Source: Rhodococcoides kyotonense (GTDB lineage Bacteria; Actinomycetota; Actinomycetes; Mycobacteriales; Mycobacteriaceae). From it: DNA of 64,000 nucleotides. Positions 8,289-17,297 of this stretch are shown piece after piece. The first letter of the stretch is position 1, and the number at the start of each line of letters is the position of its first letter. The stretch lies in NCBI RefSeq assembly GCF_900188125.1, contig NZ_FZOW01000023.1:1-64000 (forward strand), given 5' to 3'. The position numbers and the translations under genes are program-made. Below the pieces are notes generated by a model. It worked only from the letters and a program-made list of their open reading frames with translations. It was not told where the DNA came from and did not search any database.

Positions 8289-9769
8289 CCGAAACCAATT
8301 CCCGGGCCGGCGCGCCCTCGGTGGAAGTCCCACGCCGGGCATGGCAGGCGCTCGTCGTCCTGCTGCTCGGAATGTTCATGGCGTTGCTCGACACGACCAT
8401 CGTCAACGTCGCCCTGCCGACGATCGAAACCAGTCTCGATGCGTCGGAAGCCACCTTGTCGTGGATCATCTCCGGGTACGCGCTTGCCTTCGGTCTCGCG
8501 CTGATCCCCGCAGGCAAGGTCGGCGATCGGATCGGCCACAAGTGGGTGTTCTTCGCCGGTCTCGCATTGTTCACGGTCGCGAGCTTCGCGTGTGGACTGG
8601 CTCAGGACGACCTACAGCTGGTGATCGCGCGCATCGTGCAGGGGCTGGCGGGCGGCATCTTCGTTCCCGCCGTCACGGCGTTCATCCAGCTGCTGTTCCC
8701 GGGTCCCGTGCGCGGCAAGGCATTCGCGATCATGGGCGCCGTCATCGGTGTGTCGACGGCACTCGGACCGATTACCGGCGGGCTCATCATCGAGGTGTTC
8801 GGAAACGAGAACGGATGGCGAGGTGTCTTCTGGGTCAACCTTCCCATCGGCATCGTCGGACTCGTTGCCGCAGCGATGCTTCTACCGAAACGCTCCGAGT
8901 CCGAGCAGCCCGTCCAGAGCGGCATCGACTGGGTCGGATTGCTTCTCGTCACCGCCGGGCTCGTTGCACTGCTCGTTCCGTTGATCGAGGGACAGGATCA
9001 GGGCTGGCCGACCTGGACGTACATCTCGTTGGTCGCAGGCGTGCTGCTCATAGCCGCGTTCGGTGCGTGGGAAGTGTTCTACACCCGGCGCGGTCACAAC
9101 CCGCTGGTCCCTCCGAAACTGTTCACTCACCCTGCATTCACCGGTGGCACGATCCTCGCCCTCGTCTATTTCGCGTCGTTCACCAGTATCTTCTTCACCT
9201 TGTCATTGCTGTGGCAGTCGGGCCTCGGCAATTCCGCATTGTCGTCGGGCGCTGTGATGCTTCCCTTCGCGATCGGTAGCATCATCGCGTCGTCGCAGAG
9301 CAACAAGCTGACCCAGCGCCTCGGGCGCACTGTCTTGCTGCTCGGGACGTCGTTCGTGGCCATCGGCCTGATCTGGATCTGGATCCTGCTTGCCACCACG
9401 GACCCGTCGGACTTGACGAACTGGATGCTGTTGCCGCCCTTGCTCATCGGTGGGCTCGGCAACGGCGCATTCATCGCACCGAACGCGCAGTTCATCGTTG
9501 CGACCGTCGATCGTCAGGACGCGGGTGCGGCCAGCGGCGTCATCTCGACGATGCAGCGCATCGGTAGTGCAGTCGGCATCGCGGTGATCGGCAGCGTGCT
9601 GTTCGGATCACTGAACATCACCGGTCCGGACACCGTCGCGAGCGGGTTCATGCACGCCGCGTCCGTCGCGATGGGCGTCAGCGCCGCGTTCGGTGTGCTG
9701 GCGCTGCTTCTGGTGTTCGCGCTGCCGAAGCGCGTGGACGGGGCCAGAGCTCCGGCCAGGACCGAGTAG
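8285..9769 (+). CDS. DHA2-family (EmrB/QacA) drug:H+ antiporter
   Basis: A 494-residue membrane protein with about 14 hydrophobic segments. MFS motif A appears after the second helix (GKVGDRIGHKWVFFAG) and the antiporter motif C in helix 5 (GVSTALGPITGGLI); MALLDTTIVNVALPTI is the usual DHA2 N-terminus with an acidic residue in helix 1. It is predicted to export cationic or lipophilic compounds across the plasma membrane. Its start overlaps the PadR stop by four bases. Confidence 0.9.
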   Translation: MTETNSRAGAPSVEVPRRAWQALVVLLLGMFMALLDTTIVNVALPTIETSLDASEATLSWIISGYALAFGLALIPAGKVGDRIGHKWVFFAGLALFTVASFACGLAQDDLQLVIARIVQGLAGGIFVPAVTAFIQLLFPGPVRGKAFAIMGAVIGVSTALGPITGGLIIEVFGNENGWRGVFWVNLPIGIVGLVAAAMLLPKRSESEQPVQSGIDWVGLLLVTAGLVALLVPLIEGQDQGWPTWTYISLVAGVLLIAAFGAWEVFYTRRGHNPLVPPKLFTHPAFTGGTILALVYFASFTSIFFTLSLLWQSGLGNSALSSGAVMLPFAIGSIIASSQSNKLTQRLGRTVLLLGTSFVAIGLIWIWILLATTDPSDLTNWMLLPPLLIGGLGNGAFIAPNAQFIVATVDRQDAGAASGVISTMQRIGSAVGIAVIGSVLFGSLNITGPDTVASGFMHAASVAMGVSAAFGVLALLLVFALPKRVDGARAPARTE

Positions 9770-9774
9770 AAGTA

Positions 9775-10485
9775 TCAGGCGCCGAGATCGCGCGTGTGAG
9801 CCGCCACCACGGACTGGGCGAGCGCCGCGATCTTGATGTTCATGTCCTGCGACGTCGTACGCAGCATGTCGAATGCGACGTCGTCGGTGACGTTGTGCGT
9901 CGCCATCAGCAGGCCGATGGCCTTGCCGATCTCGCGGTTGCTCTCGAGGCCCAGACGCAGCGTCTCCGCCTCCTGGCCGTTGACGATGGCCGACACCGTG
10001 ACCGACGCGAATGCCGTCAGCACTATCGCGTCGTCGGCAGACTGCGCGTCGAAGCGGTTCGGAACGTCGGAGAACAAGTTGAGCGCACCGACCTTCTTGC
10101 CGTCCAATATCAGCCGGAAGCCCATTGCGCCCCGAACCGGAGTGCGAGTGACGACTCCACGGCCCAGCTTCGGCCACGCCGTCGGGGTCAGGAAATCGGG
10201 CTCGATCTGAGCCACCTCGTTCTCGAGGGCATCGAGGCAGGGCCCCTCGCCGGTGGCGCGTTCGATGTCGTCGACAGTGCGAGCGACCTGATCGGACGCG
10301 GCGACGGTGATCGGCTGGCCGCGTCGCACCAGCATGAGGCTCGCATGGTCACACCCGGGAACGAGCAACGTGGCGGCAACGCAGATGGCCGAGTAGACCT
10401 CGTCGGCACTCGAACCCCGGTAGACGATGTCGGCCAACGCCGCGAACACCGTCGATGGATCCGCAGGGGACTTCTCGTCCGGCAT
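9775..10485 (-). CDS. GAF-ANTAR regulator
   Basis: The start at 10485 is chosen because AGGAGG lies just upstream of that ATG; the frame is open further back. About 236 residues: a GAF sensory domain (about 25-160) and a C-terminal ANTAR RNA-binding three-helix domain (about 170-225; LESNREIGKAIGLLMATHNV, AFDMLRTTSQ). ANTAR proteins bind nascent mRNA hairpins and prevent termination. The GAF ligand is unknown. Its stop lies five bases past the convergent exporter gene. Confidence 0.87.
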   Translation of the reverse strand: MPDEKSPADPSTVFAALADIVYRGSSADEVYSAICVAATLLVPGCDHASLMLVRRGQPITVAASDQVARTVDDIERATGEGPCLDALENEVAQIEPDFLTPTAWPKLGRGVVTRTPVRGAMGFRLILDGKKVGALNLFSDVPNRFDAQSADDAIVLTAFASVTVSAIVNGQEAETLRLGLESNREIGKAIGLLMATHNVTDDVAFDMLRTTSQDMNIKIAALAQSVVAAHTRDLGA

Positions 10486-10589
10486 GTTGTCCTCCTGAGC
10501 ACTGTCGATCCAGGTCACCGCGCGCATCATCGCGCAGCCGTCCCTCGCGGCCACGATACCCACTGGTAGGCGGGCGGCTGAAATCCCGA

Positions 10590-11045
10590 TCAGCGTGCGC
10601 AGGGCGGAGCTGGGGCATCCTCGGCGAACGGTGTGCCCGGCGGTTCGATGTAGGCCGCGTACAGAACCACCGGAACGTCGCCCGTATTGATCCCCTCATG
10701 GACGTGGTCCCCGCCGACCTCCTCGGCGACGAACTGCCCGGCTGGAGTGCTCACACGCGTGCAATCGTGCAGAGCCCGCGTCAGCACGCCGGACTCGACG
10801 AAGGCATAGACCGGACCGTCGTGGAAGTGCCAACCGGTGGTTCCGCCCGGCGCGATGGTGATCTTCCTCGCCGTGAAGTCCGTTCCCGCGATCTCGGCAC
10901 TGCCGGGCAGAAGCGGGAACGACACGTGCACAAGCGTCTCGGCAGTCACCCCGGACGACGGAGTTGCGCTCGCAACGGCAGGCGAGAATGCGGCAGCGGA
11001 CAGAAGTGAGACTGCGACGACGATCGGGCGGAGATACTTCGGCAT
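10590..11045 (-). CDS. Secreted cupin-domain protein
   Basis: A 151-residue protein with a classical signal peptide (residues 1-27, PIVVAVSLLSAAAFSPAVASA). The mature part is one cupin barrel with metal-binding histidines (GWHFHDGPVYAFVESG, then EEVGGDHVHEG). Two cysteines (in LHDCTR and PPCAR) could form a disulphide. It is predicted to be exported. Function unknown; its location next to a GAF-ANTAR regulator and a stress protein gives no clear pathway. Confidence 0.8.
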   Translation of the reverse strand: MPKYLRPIVVAVSLLSAAAFSPAVASATPSSGVTAETLVHVSFPLLPGSAEIAGTDFTARKITIAPGGTTGWHFHDGPVYAFVESGVLTRALHDCTRVSTPAGQFVAEEVGGDHVHEGINTGDVPVVLYAAYIEPPGTPFAEDAPAPPCAR

Positions 11046-11108
11046 GGCGTCAGCTCTCGTCGGAGGGGGTGCAGCTCACTCAGAGTAGGGCCCGCACCCT
11101 GATTCGGG

Positions 11109-11627
11109 GTGGGTAACGGCGATGCCCGATATTCGCTGAGTAACCTGCAGGGCGTGGAACAGACGCCGGAAACCCATGGGTTCGATGCGCACGTGTTCGA
11201 GTACGGCGTCGACGGTCCGAAAGTGATTCTCGCCGGTGTCGACGGCTCCGACTCCGCCTGGCGTGCCGCGGCATACGCGGCAGGACTTGCCCGACGGCAG
11301 GGATCGCTTCTCGTTCTCGTCTACGTCCAGCCCATCGCCACCGCGGCCTGGGGCCAGGCCGGTATCTCACTCGTCGAGACCGGTGAGGAAATCGCAGCCG
11401 AACTCCTCGCGTACATCGAGAAGGAAACCCGCCACGCCGAGTCGATTCGATGGGAATTCCGTACGGCGCAGGGGGATCCGTACAACGGGCTCGTCGCGGT
11501 CGCCGAGGAACTGCGTGCCGACGCCATCGTGGTCGGCGCGTCGGAGCATGCAGGGCACCGCATGTTCGGGTCCGTTGCGGTGCGACTCGTCAAGGCCGGG
11601 CGGTGGCCGGTGACGGTGGTTCCATGA
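11109..11627 (+). CDS. Universal stress protein (UspA family)
   Basis: A single Usp domain. The ATP-binding loop GASEHAGHRMFGSVAVRLV fits the G-2x-G-9x-G(S/V) pattern and VILAGVDGSDSAW is the typical first strand. The frame opens with GTG at 11109, but GTG at 11154 is also plausible: TAACCT at 11143 could be a -10 box for a leaderless message. In actinomycetes such proteins are linked to hypoxia or dormancy; here no partner gene is evident. Confidence 0.82.
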   Translation: MGNGDARYSLSNLQGVEQTPETHGFDAHVFEYGVDGPKVILAGVDGSDSAWRAAAYAAGLARRQGSLLVLVYVQPIATAAWGQAGISLVETGEEIAAELLAYIEKETRHAESIRWEFRTAQGDPYNGLVAVAEELRADAIVVGASEHAGHRMFGSVAVRLVKAGRWPVTVVP

Positions 11628-11631
11628 CGGA

Positions 11632-11708
11632 TGGTGGGGCGGGCGGGGCTCGAACCCGCGACCAATGGATTATGAGTCCACGGCTCTAACCGACTGAGCT
11701 ACCGCCCC
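11632..11708 (-). tRNA. tRNA with CAU anticodon (Met, or Ile2 if lysidinylated)
   Basis: A full cloverleaf on the minus strand: acceptor GGGGCGG/CCGCCCC, D arm GCTC/GAGC, anticodon stem GTGGA/TCCAT with loop CTCATAA (anticodon CAT), T arm GCGGG/CCCGC with TTCGAGC, discriminator A and an encoded CCA. The variable loop TGGTC and TTGGTCGC context recall tRNA-Ile2, but elongator tRNA-Met has the same anticodon loop, so the amino acid cannot be fixed by eye. Confidence 0.93.
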
Positions 11709-11740
11709 ATCTCGCACAACGGGTCAGAATGCTACTACGG

Positions 11741-13876
11741 TCATGTCGGCGAGATCGTCACGGGGACACCGTTGAGGATCGCGTTGGCACTCACCGCATC
11801 CACATGCTGCGGATCCGTGACGTCGTTGGCGCTCGGCCCGGCGACCGTGGTGGCCACCGACAGTTCGACGCCCTGCCTCTGGTGGCCGAATCCGTGCGGC
11901 ATGCTGACGACACCCGGCATCATACGGTCGCTCGCCAGCACTTCGATGCGGACCGTTCCGGCTGCGGACGTCACCGACACGACGGAACCGTCGTCGATAC
12001 CGCGGGACGCGAGGTCGTCGGGATGTGCCAGGAGTTGGTGCCGCGGCCTGCCCTTCGTGAGGCGAGGTGCGTTGTGCATCCACGAATTGTTGCTGCGCAG
12101 GTGGCGTCGGCCGATCATCAGCAGCTCTTCACCGGTGGTCACGGCCGCGTGGTGCATGACGTCGTGCAGCGCAGGCAGTTCGGCGACGACGACGTCGTGC
12201 ACGAGATGGACCCGCTTGTCTCGCGTATGCAACTTGCCCGGTAGTCCCGGACGGAGAGGTCCGAGATCGGTGCCGTGCGGTGACTTCGACAGCGTGGACA
12301 CCGACAGGCCCTTACGTGCACTGCGCAACAGAAGGTCGACGGTGCGACGCGGCGAAAGCCGAAGTCGCGCTTCGGTCGTCAACGATGTCGGTGTGAGGCG
12401 TCGGCGCACGCGGTCGAGCCGAGAATCCGACAACGCGGCCTGATAGCGAATCGCCAGATCGCGGTAGATCTCCCACTCTGCCTTGGCGCCGGGCTTTTTC
12501 GCGACGACGGCGGGTGAGAACTTGGCCGTGTTGCGGACGCCGAACGCCTGGAATACGAGGTCGTAGTGATCGCGTTCGAGCGACATCGTCGGCGGCAGAA
12601 TCACATTCGCGTGCCGCGAGGTCTCGTTGATGTAGAAGTCGAACGACACCATGAAATCGAGACCGGCGAACGCGTCGTCGAGCTTTGTCCCGCCGGGCAC
12701 CGACAGCGCCGGGTTGCCCGACAGCACGGCCATCGCGCGGATACGGCCGTCGCCTGGCGTCGTCATCTCGTCGACGAGCGTCGAGCACGGGAATTCGCCT
12801 GCGAACTCCGGCAGATCGCGAACTCGGCTGCGCCACTTGTCGAAATGGCCGCGGCCGACGATCGATCTGTCGATCAGATCGATGGCCGGATCGGACAGCA
12901 ACGCTCCGCCGACGCGGTCGAGGTTGCCGGTCAGAATGTTCAACACTTGGATGGCCCACTGGCAGACGGTGCCGAACCGCTGGGTCGACACACCCATCCT
13001 GCCGTAGGCAACTGCAGCTTCTGCAGACGCGAAGCGCGTTCCGAGCGTGACGATCTCCTCGGCAGAGATGCCGACGACGTCGGCGACGGCCGACGGCGTG
13101 AAGTCCTGGACCAGACGCGTCACCTCGTCGACGCCGTCCACGTAGTCCGCGACCCTGGTGCGACCCGATGCGATCACGACGTTGATCAACGACAGCAGAA
13201 GCAGGGCGTCGGTTCCCGGACGGATGAAGTGGTGCACGTCGGCGACATCGGCCGTTTCGGTGCGACGCGGATCGACGACGGCGAGTGTGCCGCCACGCGA
13301 CTGCAGAGCCCGTACCCTGTTGGCGAAATCCGGCACCGTCATCATCGAGCCGTTCGACGCCATCGGATTTCCGCCGAGCACGAGAAAGAAGTCGGTGCGG
13401 TCGATGTCCGGGATCGGCAGGGCAAGTTGATGGCCGTACAGGAGGTGGTTCACCAGCTGATGCGGCAACTGATCGAGCGAGGTCGCCGAGTACCGGTTAC
13501 GGGTGCGGAGCATCGACGTGAACGGAATGCCATGCGTCATGGATCCGAGGCTGTGGACGCTGGGATTGCCCTGATAGACGCCGACGGCATTGGCGCCGTA
13601 CTGCTTGCGCGTCGAGACGAGGCCGTCGACGACGAGGTCGTACGCGAGATCCCATTCGATCTCCTGCCACCCGTCGCGTGTGCGTCGTACCGGCTTGACG
13701 AGTCGGTCGGGGTCTTCGTGCAGATCGATCAGGGACAGGGCCTTGGGACAGATGTGCCCACGGGACAGCGGATCCTGCTTGTCGCCGCGGATCGACGTGA
13801 CGGCGTTGTTCTCGACCGTGAACTCGAGCCCGCACACCGCTTCGCACAGATTGCAGGATCCGTACTTCTTCGTCAT
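11741..13876 (-). CDS. Molybdopterin-dependent oxidoreductase (formate dehydrogenase/DMSO reductase family)
   Basis: About 711 residues from ATG 13876, which has an AAGGGG ribosome site and starts with MTKKYGSCNLCEAVCGLEF. A [4Fe-4S] motif (C-x2-C-x3-C ... GHICPKA) is followed by a molybdopterin oxidoreductase domain and a C-terminal dinucleotide-binding domain (DDGSVVSVTSAAGTVRIE, MPHGFGHQ). The residue before PSVHSLGSM is Asn, so a Cys or Sec ligand is not obvious. No partner subunits are nearby. It is divergent from an NDMA-dependent alcohol dehydrogenase with a KstR-like site between them. Substrate unknown. Confidence 0.83.
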   Translation of the reverse strand: MTKKYGSCNLCEAVCGLEFTVENNAVTSIRGDKQDPLSRGHICPKALSLIDLHEDPDRLVKPVRRTRDGWQEIEWDLAYDLVVDGLVSTRKQYGANAVGVYQGNPSVHSLGSMTHGIPFTSMLRTRNRYSATSLDQLPHQLVNHLLYGHQLALPIPDIDRTDFFLVLGGNPMASNGSMMTVPDFANRVRALQSRGGTLAVVDPRRTETADVADVHHFIRPGTDALLLLSLINVVIASGRTRVADYVDGVDEVTRLVQDFTPSAVADVVGISAEEIVTLGTRFASAEAAVAYGRMGVSTQRFGTVCQWAIQVLNILTGNLDRVGGALLSDPAIDLIDRSIVGRGHFDKWRSRVRDLPEFAGEFPCSTLVDEMTTPGDGRIRAMAVLSGNPALSVPGGTKLDDAFAGLDFMVSFDFYINETSRHANVILPPTMSLERDHYDLVFQAFGVRNTAKFSPAVVAKKPGAKAEWEIYRDLAIRYQAALSDSRLDRVRRRLTPTSLTTEARLRLSPRRTVDLLLRSARKGLSVSTLSKSPHGTDLGPLRPGLPGKLHTRDKRVHLVHDVVVAELPALHDVMHHAAVTTGEELLMIGRRHLRSNNSWMHNAPRLTKGRPRHQLLAHPDDLASRGIDDGSVVSVTSAAGTVRIEVLASDRMMPGVVSMPHGFGHQRQGVELSVATTVAGPSANDVTDPQHVDAVSANAILNGVPVTISPT

Positions 13877-13936
13877 CGGCACCCCTTCGTCTCCTGACGA
13901 GCGTAGCTGCGCGCAGTTCTCTGTTCCGAAATCATC

Positions 13937-13950
13937 TAGAACGTGTTCCA
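13937..13950. promoter_or_regulatory. KstR-type operator TAGAACGTGTTCCA
   Basis: Matches the mycobacterial/rhodococcal KstR consensus TnnAACnnGTTnnA exactly. It lies 60 bp upstream of the molybdopterin oxidoreductase start and 75 bp upstream of the alcohol dehydrogenase start. With eight fixed bases about one chance match per window of this size is expected; its position in a divergent promoter region supports it. Confidence 0.5.
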
Positions 13951-14024
13951 ATTCTGGGCTATCGTCGGACGTGAAAACCGGCCCGACGGGCGGGTCGAAT
14001 CGGCGGGCGAAAGGCGAGTGGGAC

Positions 14025-15152
14025 ATGAAAACCAAGGGCGCTGTGCTGTGGGGTCTGAACGAGCCGTGGTCCGTCGAGGAGATCGAGATCGGCGACCCCG
14101 TCGCCGGTGAAGTGCAGATCCGAATGGAAGCGGCTGGGATGTGCCACTCCGATCATCACATCGTCACCGGCGCGACGCCCATGCCGTCGTTCCCGGTCAT
14201 GGGTGGGCACGAGGGCTCGGGTGTCGTCACCAAGGTCGGGCCCGAGGTGAAGACGCTGAAGGAGGGTGACCACGTCGTTCTGTCGTTCATCCCGTCGTGT
14301 GGTCACTGTCCGGCGTGTGTGAGCGGACATCAGAATCTGTGCGATCTAGGGATGGGACTGCTGAGCGGAATGGCCATCAGCGACGGCACATTTCGAATCC
14401 AGGCACGCGGACAGGACGTCATTCCGATGTGCCTGCTCGGTACGTTTTCGCCGTACATGACCGTGCACGAGACGTCCGCGATCAAGATCGACGACGACAT
14501 CCCGTTCGACGTCGCCTGTCTGCTCGGATGTGGCGTGCCGACGGGGTGGGGTTCGGCCGTCAACGTGGCGAAGGTGACGCCGGGGGAGACCGTCGCGATC
14601 ATCGGCGTCGGGGGAGTCGGTATCAGTGCGCTTCAAGGGGCGGTGCGATCCGGTGCCTCGAAGGTGGTGGCCATCGATCCTGTTGCGTTCAAGCGAGATC
14701 AAGCGCTCAAGTTCGGTGCCACCCACGTATTCTCCAGTGCTGCAGAAGCATTGATGCCGTTGATGGAACTCACCGAAGGCCGGATGGCGGAAAAGACCAT
14801 CATCACCGTCGGTGAGATCAAGGGGGAGGACATCGAAGCGGCGCTGCTGCTCACGGCCAAGGCGGGCCGATGCGTCGTCACCGGAATGGGCCGAATGGAG
14901 GACATGGACGTCAAGCTGAACCTGTTCCTGTTCACGTTGCTCCAGAAAGACCTTCAGGGTGCGATCTTCGGCGGTGGCAACCCGCGTCACGACATTCCGC
15001 TGCTGCTGTCGATGTACAAGAGCGGGCAGCTCGACCTCGACGGCATGATCACCAACACCTACACGCTCGACGACATCAACTCCGGCTACCAGGACATGCT
15101 CGACGGCAAGAACATCCGCGGGGTCATCGAGTACACGGATTCGGATCGGTGA
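14025..15152 (+). CDS. NDMA-dependent (Zn) alcohol dehydrogenase
   Basis: A 375-residue medium-chain dehydrogenase. Catalytic zinc ligands appear as Cys40 (AGMCHSDHH) and His62-Glu63 (GGHEGSG); structural zinc ligands are Cys92, Cys95, Cys98 and Cys106. The Rossmann motif is GVGGVGISALQGA. The segment TKGAVLWGLNEPWSVEEIE is typical of the actinobacterial enzymes with tightly bound NAD(H) that use the artificial acceptor NDMA, usually with mycofactocin. It acts on primary alcohols or aldehydes. A KstR-like site upstream hints at a link to sterol or lipid catabolism. Confidence 0.88.
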   Translation: MKTKGAVLWGLNEPWSVEEIEIGDPVAGEVQIRMEAAGMCHSDHHIVTGATPMPSFPVMGGHEGSGVVTKVGPEVKTLKEGDHVVLSFIPSCGHCPACVSGHQNLCDLGMGLLSGMAISDGTFRIQARGQDVIPMCLLGTFSPYMTVHETSAIKIDDDIPFDVACLLGCGVPTGWGSAVNVAKVTPGETVAIIGVGGVGISALQGAVRSGASKVVAIDPVAFKRDQALKFGATHVFSSAAEALMPLMELTEGRMAEKTIITVGEIKGEDIEAALLLTAKAGRCVVTGMGRMEDMDVKLNLFLFTLLQKDLQGAIFGGGNPRHDIPLLLSMYKSGQLDLDGMITNTYTLDDINSGYQDMLDGKNIRGVIEYTDSDR

Positions 15153-15166
15153 TGCCGCGGGTCCCA

Positions 15167-15221
15167 CCGCTTGAATGTGACATTCATACGATCTGATGGC
15201 GTGCGTGGTCCATTCAAGCGG
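15167..15221. promoter_or_regulatory. Nested inverted repeats upstream of the serine hydrolase gene
   Basis: CCGCTTGAATG at 15167-15177 is repeated inverted as CATTCAAGCGG at 15211-15221. The left arm overlaps a perfect odd palindrome, TGAATGTGACATTCA (15172-15186). The two structures use the same bases and are mutually exclusive as hairpins. It lies between the alcohol dehydrogenase stop and the GTG start at 15251, so it may be a terminator, an operator or both. Confidence 0.45.
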
Positions 15222-15250
15222 GCGGGGCACCCCCCACTAGGGTTGTCGCC

Positions 15251-16063
15251 GTGCACAGTCTGGATTTGATAGCCGGGTGGCCCGTCGACAACGCAGCAGC
15301 TCGGGTGGTGTCCGTTGCCGGGGTGACCGACGAGTACGGCGATGTCGAGCGCGTCTTCGAACTCGCGTCGGTGACCAAACTGCTCGTCGCCTACGCGGCG
15401 CTCGTGGCACTCGAAGAAGAGGCCGTCGAACTCGATCAGCCTGCAGGGCCGGAAGGGTCGACGGTTCGACATCTGCTTGCGCACACGTCGGGCCTCGCGT
15501 TCGGAGAGCACAAGGTCCAGGCCGAGCCTGGTACCCGTCGCATCTATTCTAGTGCAGGGTTCGAGGTGCTCGCCGAGAAGATCGCGACCGAATCCGGCAT
15601 CCCGTTCGCGAACTATCTGGACGAGGCTGTCTTTCAGCCGCTGGGCATGACCAGTTCGACGCTGACGGGGTCGGCGGGACACGGTGCGCACTCGTCCGTC
15701 CGTGACCTGTCGGCGTTCGCTGCCGAGCTTCTGGCGCCGCAACTGGTCTCTCCCGACATGCTGGCGCAGGCGCGCACCGTGCAATTCGACGGGTTGTCCG
15801 GCGTGCTGCCGGGATACGGGTCGCAGAAGCCCAACGACTGGGGCCTCGGATTCGAGCTTCGTGACTCGAAATCTCCCCACTGGACCGGTGCCGCGAACTC
15901 GCCCCGGACGTTCGGTCACTTCGGTCAGTCGGGGACGTTCCTGTGGGTCGATCCCGACGCGAACCTGGCCGCAGTTGTCCTCACCGACCTCGCCTTCGGT
16001 GAGTGGGCGAAGCCCCTCTGGCCCGAGTTGTCGGACGAGATTCTGCAGAACAACCGCAGGTGA
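15251..16063 (+). CDS. Serine hydrolase, class C beta-lactamase/DD-peptidase fold
   Basis: A 270-residue protein beginning with GTG. The active-site motif is Ser40-Val-Thr-Lys43 (ELASVTKLL), the second motif is Tyr99-Ser-Ser101 in place of the usual YxN, and the third is His223-Phe-Gly (HFGQSGTF). There is no signal peptide, so it is probably cytoplasmic, as are many esterase EstB-like members. It is shorter than true AmpC enzymes (about 360). It is more likely an esterase or peptidase than an antibiotic-resistance enzyme. Confidence 0.82.
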   Translation: MHSLDLIAGWPVDNAAARVVSVAGVTDEYGDVERVFELASVTKLLVAYAALVALEEEAVELDQPAGPEGSTVRHLLAHTSGLAFGEHKVQAEPGTRRIYSSAGFEVLAEKIATESGIPFANYLDEAVFQPLGMTSSTLTGSAGHGAHSSVRDLSAFAAELLAPQLVSPDMLAQARTVQFDGLSGVLPGYGSQKPNDWGLGFELRDSKSPHWTGAANSPRTFGHFGQSGTFLWVDPDANLAAVVLTDLAFGEWAKPLWPELSDEILQNNRR

Positions 16064-16206
16064 CACGCATGAAAACGAGAATGCACTAGCGCAACAGGGG
16101 TAACAGCGGGCACACTAGTGCACGTACGTGTTCTTTCGGAACATCTGTAGCTCGTGTCGAGGTCGTTGGGGAAGACGTCCCTCGTCGAAGCTGGAGGTGT
16201 TGTGGA

Positions 16207-16719
16207 ATGCGCGCGTTGAACCAATTCGCGGACGCGACGTCGGGTGTGGTCTACATCCACGCGTCGCCTGCTGCTGTGTGCCCGCATGTGGAATGGGCGC
16301 TGTCCGATGCACTGAACTCTCGTGCGAACCTCGGATGGTCGTCCCAGCCCGCGTCGGACGGACAGCTGCGTGCCACCACCAACTGGGTGGGGCCCGTCGG
16401 AACGGGCGCCAAGCTCGCGGGAGTGCTTCGCGCGTGGCAGATGCTTCGCTTCGAGGTGACGGAGGACGCCAGCGACGGCGTCGACGGCGAACGCTTCGCA
16501 CACGTCCCTGGCCTCGGTCTGTGGCGCGGATCGACCAGCGCCAACGGCGATGTCATCCTGGGGGAGATGCGCTTGAAGGCCATGATCGAGGGCAACTCCG
16601 GCAACCTCGCTGCCGAAATCGAACACGCACTCGGCAGCGCATGGGACGACGCCCTCGAGCCCTACCGGACGGGCGGTGGCGGAACCGAAGTCACCTGGCT
16701 CAGCCGTACAGCCGGCTGA
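16207..16719 (+). CDS. DUF3145 family protein
   Basis: A 170-residue protein with a good ribosome site (GGAGGTG) nine bases before ATG. The sequence MRALNQFADATSGVVYIHASPAAVCPH and GLWRGSTSANGDVILGEMRLK is characteristic of a conserved actinobacterial family of unknown function found in nearly all mycolic-acid bacteria. No membrane segments. An 8-bp inverted repeat (TGCACTAG at 16082, CTAGTGCA at 16115) lies in its upstream region. Confidence 0.82.
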   Translation: MRALNQFADATSGVVYIHASPAAVCPHVEWALSDALNSRANLGWSSQPASDGQLRATTNWVGPVGTGAKLAGVLRAWQMLRFEVTEDASDGVDGERFAHVPGLGLWRGSTSANGDVILGEMRLKAMIEGNSGNLAAEIEHALGSAWDDALEPYRTGGGGTEVTWLSRTAG

Positions 16720-16808
16720 CCGAGATTCCTGTCGCAGCGCCGCCGCATCGGTAACATTCTCACCGTGTCGAGGTGTGGTTGCGGTGCGTGTGAACGGGGT
16801 GGTGCTTG

Positions 16809-17234
16809 ATGTTGTCGACCGGCAAGGTCGTTCGCTTCGACGAGTTCAAGGGATACGGTTTCGTCGCCCCTGACTCCGGCGGTGAGGACGTCTTCATCCA
16901 TGTCAACGACCTGACCTTCGACAAAAGACTGCTGGCGCCGGGCGTTCGCGTCGAATATGTCGCCGAAGAGGGGGACCGAGGGCCGAAGGCAGGGCGGGTT
17001 CGCATCGTGGACGCGCCCAAACCCGTCACCCGGGCGGCGGTCCCCGCTGTCGTACCTGCTGCCGAGACGCACTACGACGACGTCGTGTGCGACGTGTTGA
17101 CGTTGCCGGAGTTCACCGCCGAATTGACCGAGGGGCTCCTGCGGGCGCACCCCGGCCTCACTGCCGAACAGGTCCTGGACGTCCGAGACACCGTCACTCG
17201 AATTGCGCGTGTTCATCGTTGGGTCGAGGACTGA
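16809..17234 (+). CDS. Cold-shock-domain protein with C-terminal extension
   Basis: About 141 residues. The first 65 form a cold-shock OB-fold with the RNA-binding motifs GKVVRFDEFKGYGFV (RNP1-like KGYGF) and EDVFIHVNDL (RNP2-like VFIH). A further 75 residues, mostly helical (LPEFTAELTEGLLRAHPGLTAEQVLDVRD), extend it beyond the 67-residue CspA size; this longer form is usual in mycolic-acid actinomycetes. It is probably a general RNA-binding protein rather than a true cold-shock protein. A bidirectional terminator follows. Confidence 0.88.
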   Translation: MLSTGKVVRFDEFKGYGFVAPDSGGEDVFIHVNDLTFDKRLLAPGVRVEYVAEEGDRGPKAGRVRIVDAPKPVTRAAVPAVVPAAETHYDDVVCDVLTLPEFTAELTEGLLRAHPGLTAEQVLDVRDTVTRIARVHRWVED

Positions 17235-17249
17235 CCTTCGAACATGCCT

Positions 17250-17275
17250 GTGCCCCGGTGTGATCACCGGGGCAC
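17250..17275. terminator. Bidirectional hairpin terminator
   Basis: A perfect 11-bp stem (GTGCCCCGGTG / CACCGGGGCAC) with loop TGAT lies between the convergent cold-shock and accD6 genes. Confidence 0.85.
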
Positions 17276-17297
17276 AGTCCTATCGTCGAGCTGAGGC

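Noticed and set aside
15251-16063. Antibiotic-resistance beta-lactamase
   Set aside because: No signal peptide, too short for class C, and the YxN motif is YSS; an esterase or peptidase role is more likely.
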